Shown here piece after piece: positions 21,542-29,220 of a DNA stretch of 64,000 nucleotides. The position numbers and the translations under genes are program-made. Position 1 is the stretch's first letter. Each line of letters opens with the position of its first letter. Below the pieces are notes generated by a model. That model searched no databases and was not told the DNA's origin. It saw nothing but the letters and a program-made list of their open reading frames with translations. Location of the stretch: contig CAWKGC010000021.1 in NCBI GenBank assembly GCA_963849005.1, forward strand, positions 186,001 to 250,000, given 5' to 3'. Origin of the DNA: CAWKGC01 sp963849005. Lineage in GTDB: Bacteria > Pseudomonadota > Gammaproteobacteria > Burkholderiales > Usitatibacteraceae.

Positions 21542-21647
21542 AAAACGGGGTCAGAGTACATTTCCGAGCCAGGATCGCTGTGCGATCCGGCCGGATGCAC
21601 TTGAACCGTTTTCGTTACCCGCCGGAAATGTACTCTGACCCCGTTTT
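21542..21647. repeat. Structured inverted repeat (GGGGTCAGAGTAC family), copy 1
   Basis: Perfect 24-base arms (21542-21565 and 21624-21647, core GGGGTCAGAGTACATTTCC) enclose a smaller hairpin GGATCGC-TGT-GCGATCC at 21572-21588. The same two-level design occurs at 58248-58332, with paired base changes in both stems. It fills the ftsH-folP gap and could act as a bidirectional terminator. Confidence 0.85.
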
Positions 21648-21664
21648 CTTCTGTACCCTACCAA

Positions 21665-22499
21665 ATGACCCGAACGCTCACCTGCGGCCCCTTCACCTTC
21701 GCGCTCGACCGCGCGCTGCGTGATGGGCATCGTCAACATCACGGCGGATTCCTTTTCCGACGGCGGGCAGTTCCTCTCCGGGGACGTGGCGTTCGCGCAC
21801 GCGATGAAGCTGCATGACGAAGGCGCCGACATCGTCGACCTCGGCGGGGAATCGACGCGCCCCGGCGCCGCGGAAGTGCCGGAAGCGGAGGAGCTCGCGC
21901 GCGTGCTGCCGGTGGTCGAGCGCCTCGCGCTCGAAGGGATCGCCGTTTCGGTCGATACGCAGAAGCCCGGCGTAATGGTGCGCGCGATCGATGCGGGCGC
22001 GGCGATGATCAACGACGTGAACGCCTTTCGCGCTCCCGGCGCCATCGCCGCGGTGGCGGAAAGCGGCGCGGGCCTCGCCGTGATGCACATGCAGGGCACG
22101 CCCGCGACCATGCAGGCGGACCCGCAGTACGCCGATGTCGTCACGGAGGTCGGCGATTTCCTGCTCGCCCGCGCGGCGGAACTCGAAGCGGCCGGCGTGG
22201 CGAAGGGCCGCATCGTCATCGACCCCGGCTTCGGCTTCGGCAAGACGCTCGGGCACAACAGGGAACTGTTCCGCGGGCTCAGGTTGCTCGCGGGCAGCGG
22301 CTATCCGGTGATGGCGGGCCTGTCGCGCAAGTCGACGCTGGGCACGATCACCGGGCGCCCCGTGCGGGAGCGCCTCTCCGCCAGCGTTGCCGCGGCGATG
22401 CTTGCGGTTCAGAATGGCGTGGCCATCGTCCGGGTGCATGACGTGCGCGAGACCGTGGATGCCCTCAAGGTACTCGCTGCATTCGGGGAAGCCCGCTAG
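21665..22499 (+). CDS. folP: Dihydropteroate synthase FolP (one frame break near start)
   Basis: FolP joins p-aminobenzoate to the pterin in folate synthesis. Motifs: VMGIVNITADSFSDGG (pterin loop), VDLGGESTRPGA, GIAVSVDTQKPGV, VIDPGFGFGKTLGHN and MAGLSRKSTLG. The ATG at 21665 gives MTRTLTCGPFTFALDRAL, then one extra C near 21719 (CTGCGTG for CTGGTG) shifts into the main frame. Corrected length 277 residues. Usually followed directly by glmM; here a three-gene minus-strand module intervenes. Confidence 0.92.
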
Positions 22500-22510
22500 C
22501 CGATTCCGCC

Positions 22511-22783
22511 TCAAGCGCAGCCGCATCCTCCGCAGCATTTGGCCGGCGCCAAGGCCGCAAACCATTGCTCGATCTTTTCGCGCGACGGCACGCCGCCCGC
22601 GTGAACGACAACGCCATCGATCACCACGCCGGGCGTGGACATGACGCCGTAGGCCATGATGTCCTTCAGGTCCTCGACCTTCATCAGGTCGATGTCGATA
22701 CCCTTCGCCTTGGCAACCTGCTCGATTGCGCCGATCGTGTTGCGGCAGTTCGCGCAGCCCGTCCCCAGTACTTTCACTTCCAT
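22511..22783 (-). CDS. Small thioredoxin-fold redox protein
   Basis: A 90-residue thioredoxin_3-type protein with the redox motif GTGCANCRNT at residues 8-17 and the cis-Pro loop MSTPGVVIDG near 49-58. It ends in a cysteine cluster, AKCCGGCGCA, with five Cys in ten residues. Such proteins are often encoded beside ArsP-type permeases, as here, and may pass electrons or bind thiophilic metalloids. Function is inferred from context only. It follows the permease by 44 bases on the same strand. Confidence 0.8.
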   Translation of the reverse strand: MEVKVLGTGCANCRNTIGAIEQVAKAKGIDIDLMKVEDLKDIMAYGVMSTPGVVIDGVVVHAGGVPSREKIEQWFAALAPAKCCGGCGCA

Positions 22784-22827
22784 GATGCTCTCCTGGTCAA
22801 GTCGATCGGAATGGCGGTGCCAGCCTG

Positions 22828-23865
22828 TCACAGCACCGCGTTGAATACGTAGCCCACGATGAGGATCCCGGTGGCGACGATGCCGACAAAGGTCGCGATG
22901 AGGCGCATTTTCAGCACCTTGCGCAGGATCACCAATTCCGGAAGCGAAAGCGCGATCACGCTCATCATGAACGCGAGCACGGTGCCCAGTGCAGCTCCCT
23001 TGGCGAGCAGCGCCTGGACGATGGGGATGATGCCGGCCGCGTTGGTGTACATCGGGATGCCGACCAGCACGGCGAGCGGAACCGACCACCACGCGTCCCG
23101 GCCCATGAAGCTCGCCATGAATTCTTCCGGCACATAGCCGTGGATGGCGGCGCCGATGGCGATGCCGGCGACGATCCAGGGCCAGACCTTGCCGACGATC
23201 TCGCGCACGCTGGAAAGCCCGGCGTCGATGCGGCCGGCCAGCGTCAAACGGTCGTCACCTGCGCTCGCCTGCACCCGCGGCATGTCGCGGACCCAGTCCT
23301 CGAGGTCGCCTTCCATCTTCAGGCGCCCGATCGTCCACCCGGCGACGATGGCGACCGCGAGGCCGAGGCCGAGGTAGAGCAGCGCCACCTTCCATCCGAA
23401 CAGCGCGAAGAGCAGCGTGAGCGCCACTTCATTGACCATCGGCGCCGAAATGAGGAAAGAGAACGTCACTCCCAGAGGTACGCCCGCCTGGACGAAGCCG
23501 ATGAATAGCGGCACCGCGGAACAGGAACAGAAGGGAGTGACGATGCCCAGGCTTGCGGCCATCACGTTCGCCGCGCCCTCGGTGCGGCCGGCGAGCAGGG
23601 CGCGCGTGCGTTCGGGCGTGAACCAGGAGTTCACCATGCCCATCACGAAGACGATGCCGGTGAGCAGCAGCAGCACCTTCGGCGTGTCGTAGAGGAAGAA
23701 GTGCAGGGCGCCGCCGAGGTGGCTGTCGCGATCGACGGGCAGGATGGCGACAAGGACATCGGCAACCGGCATCAGGGCAAGGTAAAGGCCCATCCAGGCC
23801 AGGGCGGCGAGCAGCAGGAAGGCGCGCGGGCTGCGGCGCGGCAGGTTCAGGGCAAGGTGGGTCAT
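22828..23865 (-). CDS. Permease of the ArsP/DUF318 family
   Basis: A 345-residue membrane protein with eight or so helices, belonging to the predicted permease family that includes the organoarsenical exporter ArsP. The key segment is ASLGIVTPFCSCSAVPLFIGF near residue 110, with the conserved CSCSA Cys pair. It is followed by SFLISAPMVNEVALTLLF and later NAAGIIPIVQALLAKGAALG, both typical of the family. A central cytoplasmic loop (GDLEDWVRDMPRVQASAGDD) separates two halves. With arsenic genes within 15 kb, an efflux role for trivalent organoarsenicals is plausible, but other substrates cannot be excluded. Confidence 0.75.
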   Translation of the reverse strand: MTHLALNLPRRSPRAFLLLAALAWMGLYLALMPVADVLVAILPVDRDSHLGGALHFFLYDTPKVLLLLTGIVFVMGMVNSWFTPERTRALLAGRTEGAANVMAASLGIVTPFCSCSAVPLFIGFVQAGVPLGVTFSFLISAPMVNEVALTLLFALFGWKVALLYLGLGLAVAIVAGWTIGRLKMEGDLEDWVRDMPRVQASAGDDRLTLAGRIDAGLSSVREIVGKVWPWIVAGIAIGAAIHGYVPEEFMASFMGRDAWWSVPLAVLVGIPMYTNAAGIIPIVQALLAKGAALGTVLAFMMSVIALSLPELVILRKVLKMRLIATFVGIVATGILIVGYVFNAVL

Positions 23866-23974
23866 GCTCGATGCTCCATCCGATATCGGGTCGGCGCAAA
23901 AAACATCGCGCCTGTCAAGGAGACGAACGAAGCGGCGAAAAGATGCTTTGCGAGTCCTGCAGGAGAGCAGGGGC

Positions 23975-24545
23975 TCAGGAGGCTCCGCGGGAAACGTGGC
24001 AGCAAACCTGCCCTTGCTCGTCGAAGCTCACCTGGCATTTCTCGACGAGAAAACTGCGCAGGCGGAGCCGGGCGCGCTGGATGCGGGCCTTTGCCGCGGG
24101 AAGCGTGATGCCCTTCATGTCGGCATAAGGCCTGCTGGCCCATGCCCTCCATGTCGCACATCGTGATGATTTCCCGGTCCTCGTCGGACATCTCGGAAAG
24201 CACCCGTGGCAGGCACTCGGTCAGCTTCTCGATCGCCGGTTGCTCTTCGACCGGCTGGGCGAGGTTCTCGGGCAACTCGACGTTGCTCTTCGCCAGGCGG
24301 AACCGGTCGACGTGGGCATTGCGCGCCACCTGGAACAGCCACGCCCGCGGATTTTCCAGCGAGCAGAATGCGCGCCCCTGCAGCAAGGCCTTGGCAAAGA
24401 CCTCTTGCAACAGGTCCTCGGCCTCATCCCGGTTTCCCGACCGATGCTGCAGGAATGCGAGCAACTCGCTTTCGTGCAGCCGCCAGGCATCCAGGACGCA
24501 GCGCGCGTTCACGTCTTCGATGGGGGCCGTCATGGCCTCGATCAT
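23975..24545 (-). CDS. ECF-type RNA polymerase sigma factor, SigZ-like (one frame break)
   Basis: A sigma-70 family factor of about 190 residues after correction. Region 2 is seen in NRDEAEDLLQEVFAKAL and AWLFQVARNAHVDRFR; region 4 in EMSDEDREIITMCDMEGMGQQAYADMKG, then LPAAKARIQRARLRLRSFL. An extra T near 24127 shifts the frame inside region 4; after it the protein ends CQVSFDEQGQVCCHVSRGAS. The final Cys-rich tail could bind a metal or metalloid, but this is speculation. It stands upstream of the permease and thioredoxin genes on the same strand and is divergent from glmM, so it may regulate the module. Confidence 0.75.
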
Positions 24546-24624
24546 ATCCTTCCTCGTTGCCGCGGAAGTGATGGAGGTTCAGAATGGCACCTCGAAAGCG
24601 CGTGCAGCGCCCGGGACCTGGGCA

Positions 24625-25995
24625 ATGACAAGAAAATACTTCGGAACGGATGGCGTGCGCGGCAAGGTCGGCGAAGCGCCGATCACCCCGGACTTCGTGA
24701 TGCGCCTGGCGCACGCGGCCGGGCGCGTCCTGTCGAAGGGCGAGGCGCTGCCGCAGCATCGCGACCGTCCTGCGGTCCTGATCGGCAAGGACACGCGCAT
24801 TTCCGGCTACATGCTGGAAAGCGCGCTCGAGGCGGGCTTCTCGGCCGCGGGCGTGGACACGTTGCTCGTCGGCCCGATCCCGACGCCGGGCGTGGCCTTT
24901 CTCACGCGCGCCCTCCGGCTTTCCGCGGGCGTCATGATTTCCGCCTCGCACAATCCCTTCGAGGACAACGGCATCAAGTTCTTCTCCGCCGACGGGCTCA
25001 AGCTCCCCGACGCCGTGGAGCGCGAGATCGAGGCGATGGTGGACCAGCCGATGCGCGTGAACGCCGCGGCGCAGCTCGGCAAGGCGCGCCGCGTGCATGA
25101 TGCCGAGGGCCGCTACATCGAGTTCTGCAAGAACACGTTTCCCAAGGAACAGACGCTGCGCGGCGTGAAGCTGGTGGTCGATTGCGCCAATGGCGCCGCC
25201 TATCGCGTCGCCCCGCAGCTGCTGCGCGAGCTCGGCGCGGAGGTTAGCGCCATCGGCGACAAGCCCGACGGCCTCAACATCAACGACCGCTGCGGCGCGA
25301 CGCACCCGGAAACGCTGGCGCGCGCCGTGATCGAGGAGGGCGCGCAGTTCGGCATTGCGCTCGATGGTGACGCCGACCGGCTGATCATGGTCGATCGCGA
25401 CGGCCGCGTCTTCGACGGCGACCAGTTGCTCTTTGCGGTGGTGAAGCACCGCCACGCCGCGGGCAAGATGCGCGGCGGCGTGGTGGGCACGCTCATGACC
25501 AACTTCGCGCTCGAGCAGGCGCTGGGCCGCATGGGCATCGCGTTCGCGCGCGCCAAGGTCGGCGACCGCTACGTGCTGGAGATGCTCCAGCAGAAGGGCT
25601 GGGTGCTGGGAGGCGAAAGCTCGGGGCACCTGCTCGACCTCGACCGGCATTCCACCGGCGACGGCATCATTTCCGCGCTGCTCGTGCTCTCCGCGCTGGT
25701 GGCCAGCGGGCAGTCGCTTGCCGATTACACGCGCGAACTCGAGATGTTGCCGCAGGTGCTGGTGAACGTGCGCGTGGACGCGCAGTTCGATTTCAAGGCG
25801 AGCGAAGCGGTGCGCGCCGAGGTTGCCGCAGCGGAGGCCGAGCTTGGCGCCAGCGGCCGCGTGCTGCTGCGTCCCTCGGGAACGGAGCCGTTGATCCGCG
25901 TGATGGTCGAGGGCGAGGATCCCGCCAGGGTGCGGGCGCTCGCCGATGGCATCGCCGCCACCGTCAGGAGCGCTACCCAGCCCGTCGCAGGCTGA
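24625..25995 (+). CDS. glmM: Phosphoglucosamine mutase GlmM
   Basis: GlmM converts glucosamine-6-phosphate to glucosamine-1-phosphate for peptidoglycan and LPS. The 456-residue protein starts MTRKYFGTDGVRGKVGEAPIT. The phosphoserine loop GVMISASHNPFEDNGIKFF, the metal loop ALDGDADRLIMVD, the sugar loop GGESSGHL and the phosphate-binding loop RPSGTEPLIRVM are all present. No ribosome-binding site is strong; upstream sequence is shared with the divergent sigma factor. Normally glmM is coupled to folP, so this separation is unusual. Confidence 0.96.
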   Translation: MTRKYFGTDGVRGKVGEAPITPDFVMRLAHAAGRVLSKGEALPQHRDRPAVLIGKDTRISGYMLESALEAGFSAAGVDTLLVGPIPTPGVAFLTRALRLSAGVMISASHNPFEDNGIKFFSADGLKLPDAVEREIEAMVDQPMRVNAAAQLGKARRVHDAEGRYIEFCKNTFPKEQTLRGVKLVVDCANGAAYRVAPQLLRELGAEVSAIGDKPDGLNINDRCGATHPETLARAVIEEGAQFGIALDGDADRLIMVDRDGRVFDGDQLLFAVVKHRHAAGKMRGGVVGTLMTNFALEQALGRMGIAFARAKVGDRYVLEMLQQKGWVLGGESSGHLLDLDRHSTGDGIISALLVLSALVASGQSLADYTRELEMLPQVLVNVRVDAQFDFKASEAVRAEVAAAEAELGASGRVLLRPSGTEPLIRVMVEGEDPARVRALADGIAATVRSATQPVAG

Positions 25996-26083
25996 CGACC
26001 GTACGCGAGGCGACTGCCGCCCCGCGCCCAACGACCCAATCGACGCGTGCGAGCCAATCGGACGCGGACCCGGAGAAATTCGC

Positions 26084-27675
26084 TTGTCCAGCCTCCAGCA
26101 ACGCGTACAGCTGCTTTCCCCCGAAGTGCTCAAGGGCCTCCTGCGCGGCATCGAAAAGGAAGGCCTGCGCGTCAATGCCGATGGCACGCTCTCGGCCGCG
26201 CCGCATCCGGCCGGGCTCGGCGCCGCGCTTTCGCACCCGCACATCACCACGGACTTCAGCGAGTCCCAGCTCGAGCTGATCACCGGCGTGCACACCGGCG
26301 TCGAGGCCTGCCTGCAGGAGTTGACCGAGCTGCACCAGGCTGTCTACCGGCAACTCGGCGACGAGTTGCTCTGGTGCACGAGCATGCCGTGCAAGTTGCC
26401 TGCCGATGACCTGATCCCGCTGGCACGGTACGGCAGCTCCAACGTCGGGCGCATGAAGACCGTCTACCGCAACGGGTTGTCGCATCGCTACGGCCGCCGC
26501 ATGCAGGTCATCTCCGGCATCCATTACAATTTTTCGCTGCCCGAGGCGGGCTGGGCGCAGCTTCGCGATGCCGACGGTGGCGCGGCCTCGCCTGGCGCGT
26601 ACCAGGACCAGCGCTACTTCGCCCTGATCCGGAATTTCCGGCGCCATTCGTGGCTGCTGCTCCTGCTCCTGGGGACCTCGCCGGCAGCCTGCGGCTCGTT
26701 CGTCGGCAACCGCGAGCACCGGCTCTCCAGGTGGGATTCCGGCACGCTCTACGCGCCCGGCGCGACCTCGCTGCGCATGGGGCGGCTGGGCTACCAGAGC
26801 GACGCGCAGGCCTCGCTCGCGGTGAGCTTCAACGACCTGGCCGGGTTACGCGGCCGCCCTCAACCGGGCGCTCACCGAGCCCTATCCCGCGTACGAGGCG
26901 ATCGGCCTGCGCGACGGCGACGACTACCGCCAGCTTTCCACCACGCTCCTGCAGATCGAGAACGAGTTCTACGGGACGATCCGGCCGAAGCGCAGCATCA
27001 GGCGGGGAGAGCGGGCCCTGCACGCGCTCGGCGATCGCGGCGTCGAGTATGTCGAGGTGCGCTGCCTGGATGTCGATCCCTTCCATCCCGTCGGCATCGA
27101 TGCGGACGCGATCCGTTTCCTCGACATCTTCCTGCTGCACTGCCTGCTCAGCGACAGCCCGCGCGATTCGCCGCAGGAGATCGCGGCCATGTCGCGCAAC
27201 CAGCGCCTCGTCGCGGAGAACGGCCGCGACGCGCCCACCCGGCTGGATCGGGGCGGCGAGGCCGTCAAGCCTGCCGACTGGGGCGGCGACTTGCTGCGGC
27301 AATGCGAGCCCGATCGCCATGGCGCTCGACCGGGCCCATGGGGGCGGGAATTACGCGCGCGTCCTGGCGGCCGCGGCGCGCGCCTTGCGCGACCCCGCGT
27401 CGCTGCCCTCGGCGCGCGTCCTGCGCGAGACGGAGCAGGCGCACGCGAAGTCCTTCCCCGACTTCGCCCTCGCGCAATCGCGGCGGCACCGGGACGACCT
27501 CGCGAAACGACCGCTGGCGCCGGAAGTCGAAGCGCGCTTTGCGAAGTTGGCGGTGGAATCGCTCGCCGAGCAGCGGCGCATCGAGGCGTCCGACGACGTG
27601 CCTTTCGAAACCTATCGCCAGCGTTACCTCGGGCAGGATCTCCTGGCCGGCCCGCATTTCCGGCCGGCCTCCTGA
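26084..27675 (+). CDS. gshA: Glutamate-cysteine ligase GshA (two frame breaks)
   Basis: GshA makes gamma-glutamylcysteine, the first step of glutathione synthesis. It belongs to the E. coli-type family (corrected length 529). Family motifs: GIEKEGLRVNADGTLS, TTDFSESQLELITGVH, GRRMQVISGIHYNFSLP, SLRMGRLGYQSDAQ and VEVRCLDVDPFHPVGID. Extra bases near 26846 and 27311 split it. The start is TTG at 26084 with CGGAGA upstream, giving LSSLQQRVQLLSPEVLKGLLRGIEKEG-type start. It is 88 bases after glmM on the same strand and converges on the chaperone gene. Glutathione is the usual reductant or ligand in arsenic detoxification, which fits the neighbourhood. Confidence 0.9.
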
Positions 27676-27727
27676 TCCGGCGCCGAAGAACAGGAGCGGC
27701 GCCATGGTTGGCACCGCCCCGGCGCGA

Positions 27728-28363
27728 TCAGCTCGCGGCGCCGCGCCGCGTTTCCAGCATCACGAAGCGATCGGTCAGGTCGGCGAGCTCGCGGTAGAAC
27801 GCGCGTTGCGCGCCCGCCCGGACGGCTGCGGTGAAAGGGCCGATCCACGCCGCGAGGTGCCCGTGCAGGAAGCGTTCCCTGAGGGAGGCCACGGCTGCCA
27901 GCGCATCGTGGTCGGCATCGCGGCGCGCCCGGTTCTCTCGAAAGTCCAGGAGGTAGAGGAACTCGAGTTCGGCCGCGACGTGATCGGGCAGCTCGCGAAA
28001 ATCCTCCGCGATCTCGAAGCCGCCTTCCTCGTACATGGCGAGGACTGCCATCGTCGAATCCTGCATGTGCGACTTCTCGGTCCCCAGCCACGTCGATCCG
28101 TAAGGCCTCGCCAGCGCATCAGCCGGGCCGAGGAAAAGCCGCGTGTAGTCGACGAGCAGGTCCTCGGTGCCCTCGGCGGAGAATGCCTCGCCCAGCCGGC
28201 GCGCGCCCGCGGCAATGTCCGCATCGATGCGGGTTGCGGCATCGAGCATGGAATCGAAGAGCCCTTCTTCCGCGAACTCCGGCCCCGGCTCGTAGTAGCA
28301 GGCGGCAAGGAAGCGGCAGAAGTCCTCGCGGGCGGTCTCGCGTTGCAGGTTGTGTTCGGTCAT
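27728..28363 (-). CDS. TorD/DmsD-family molybdoenzyme maturation chaperone
   Basis: A 211-residue, all-helical cytoplasmic chaperone of the TorD family, expected to hold the Tat-exported molybdoenzyme while its cofactor is inserted. Family features: REDFCRFLAACYYEPGPEF, LLVDYTRLFLGPADALARPYGS (the Y-x-x-L-F-x-G-P segment), and ELPDHVAAELEFLYLL (the E-L-P-D-H motif). Equivalent to ArrD/ArxD by position, third in the operon. ATG at 28363 has GGGGGGA at a good distance; upstream alternatives (28369 and a TTG at 28378) lie in the terminator T run. A strong terminator stands between arrB and this gene. Confidence 0.8.
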   Translation of the reverse strand: MTEHNLQRETAREDFCRFLAACYYEPGPEFAEEGLFDSMLDAATRIDADIAAGARRLGEAFSAEGTEDLLVDYTRLFLGPADALARPYGSTWLGTEKSHMQDSTMAVLAMYEEGGFEIAEDFRELPDHVAAELEFLYLLDFRENRARRDADHDALAAVASLRERFLHGHLAAWIGPFTAAVRAGAQRAFYRELADLTDRFVMLETRRGAAS

Positions 28364-28376
28364 GGGCATTCCCCCC

Positions 28377-28406
28377 AAAAAAAAGGGGGCGGGAAGGCCC
28401 GCCCCC
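28377..28406 (-). terminator. Rho-independent terminator after arrB
   Basis: On the minus strand GGGGGCGGG-CCTT-CCCGCCCCC forms a perfect nine-base stem with a four-base loop, followed directly by eight T (complement of 28377-28384). It is 18 bases past the arrB stop and overlaps the leader of the chaperone gene. Confidence 0.85.
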
Positions 28407-28424
28407 TGCCTATCGTGCCCGGAG

Positions 28425-29189
28425 TCAGGACTTGACGCCGTATTTGTTGATGTAATGCACGTTCGGCCTGGTTCCCTTCTCTTCCTTGAGGCGGAACGAT
28501 TTCTGCGCCTTGAGCACCTGGGCGATCTCGGCGCCGGCGTCGTCCTGGTCGCCGAAGATGCGCGCCTTGGACGGACAGACCTCGACGCAAGCCGGCTGCA
28601 GGCCGTTGCTGGTGCGGTGGTAGCAGAAGGTGCACTTCTCCACCACGCTCGGGGGGCGGAACTGCGGCACGTCGCCCGCCACGAACAGGTTGGCGGCCGG
28701 GGTCCGTGCGCCCGCGGCTTTCGCCACTTGCGCGCCGGAGGACGTGCCGCCGGGTATCGCAGCCGAAGTGTCGGCCCAGAACGGTTGCGTGTTGCCCTTC
28801 CCGTTGTAGCTGATCACGCTGTAGGTCTCGCCGTTGAGGCTCTCTTCGCCCAGTTCGCTGTGGCTGTAGGGGCAGGCCTCCTGGCACATGCGGCAACCGA
28901 TGCACAGTTCCGCGTCGTGCATCGTGACGCCTTCGGGCGTCTTGAACATCGCCTTGGGTTCCGTCGGGCAAGCCTTGACGCAGGGGGCGTCGGTGCAGTG
29001 GTTGCACAGCACCGGCATGACCGTGTGCATGACGTTGGGGAAGGTCCCTTCGGTCTTCATGACGAAGTCGGCCCAGTTGAAACTCTGGCCGTCAGCGCGC
29101 GTACGGGTGTTGTTCTCCGTCTTGCAGGCGAAGGCGCAGGCGCCGCACCCCACGCAACGCTGCAGGTCGATGACCATTCCGAATCTCAT
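28425..29189 (-). CDS. arrB: Iron-sulfur subunit of an arsenate-reductase-type molybdoenzyme (ArrB/ArxB-like)
   Basis: A 254-residue ferredoxin-like subunit with four Cys clusters for [4Fe-4S] centres: CVGCGACAFACKTENNT (residue 12 on), LCNHCTDAPCVKACP, CIGCRMCQEACP, and CTFCYHRTSNGLQPACVEVCP. The start MRFGMVIDLQRCVGCG and the end PNVHYINKYGVK match what I recall of respiratory arsenate reductase ArrB. It has no Tat signal and would be carried out with ArrA. It passes electrons between the Mo site and the quinone pool or cytochromes. It is 31 bases downstream of arrA and ends at a terminator. Confidence 0.78.
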   Translation of the reverse strand: MRFGMVIDLQRCVGCGACAFACKTENNTRTRADGQSFNWADFVMKTEGTFPNVMHTVMPVLCNHCTDAPCVKACPTEPKAMFKTPEGVTMHDAELCIGCRMCQEACPYSHSELGEESLNGETYSVISYNGKGNTQPFWADTSAAIPGGTSSGAQVAKAAGARTPAANLFVAGDVPQFRPPSVVEKCTFCYHRTSNGLQPACVEVCPSKARIFGDQDDAGAEIAQVLKAQKSFRLKEEKGTRPNVHYINKYGVKS

Positions 29190-29220
29190 GTTCTTCTCCT
29201 CGTGCTCGCGTTGGTGTGGG

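Noticed and set aside
23866..23974. TTGACA upstream of the permease gene as a promoter for the permease and thioredoxin genes
   Set aside because: The -35-like hexamer has no matching -10 at 16-18 bases, and the promoter recognised by the neighbouring ECF factor is unknown.
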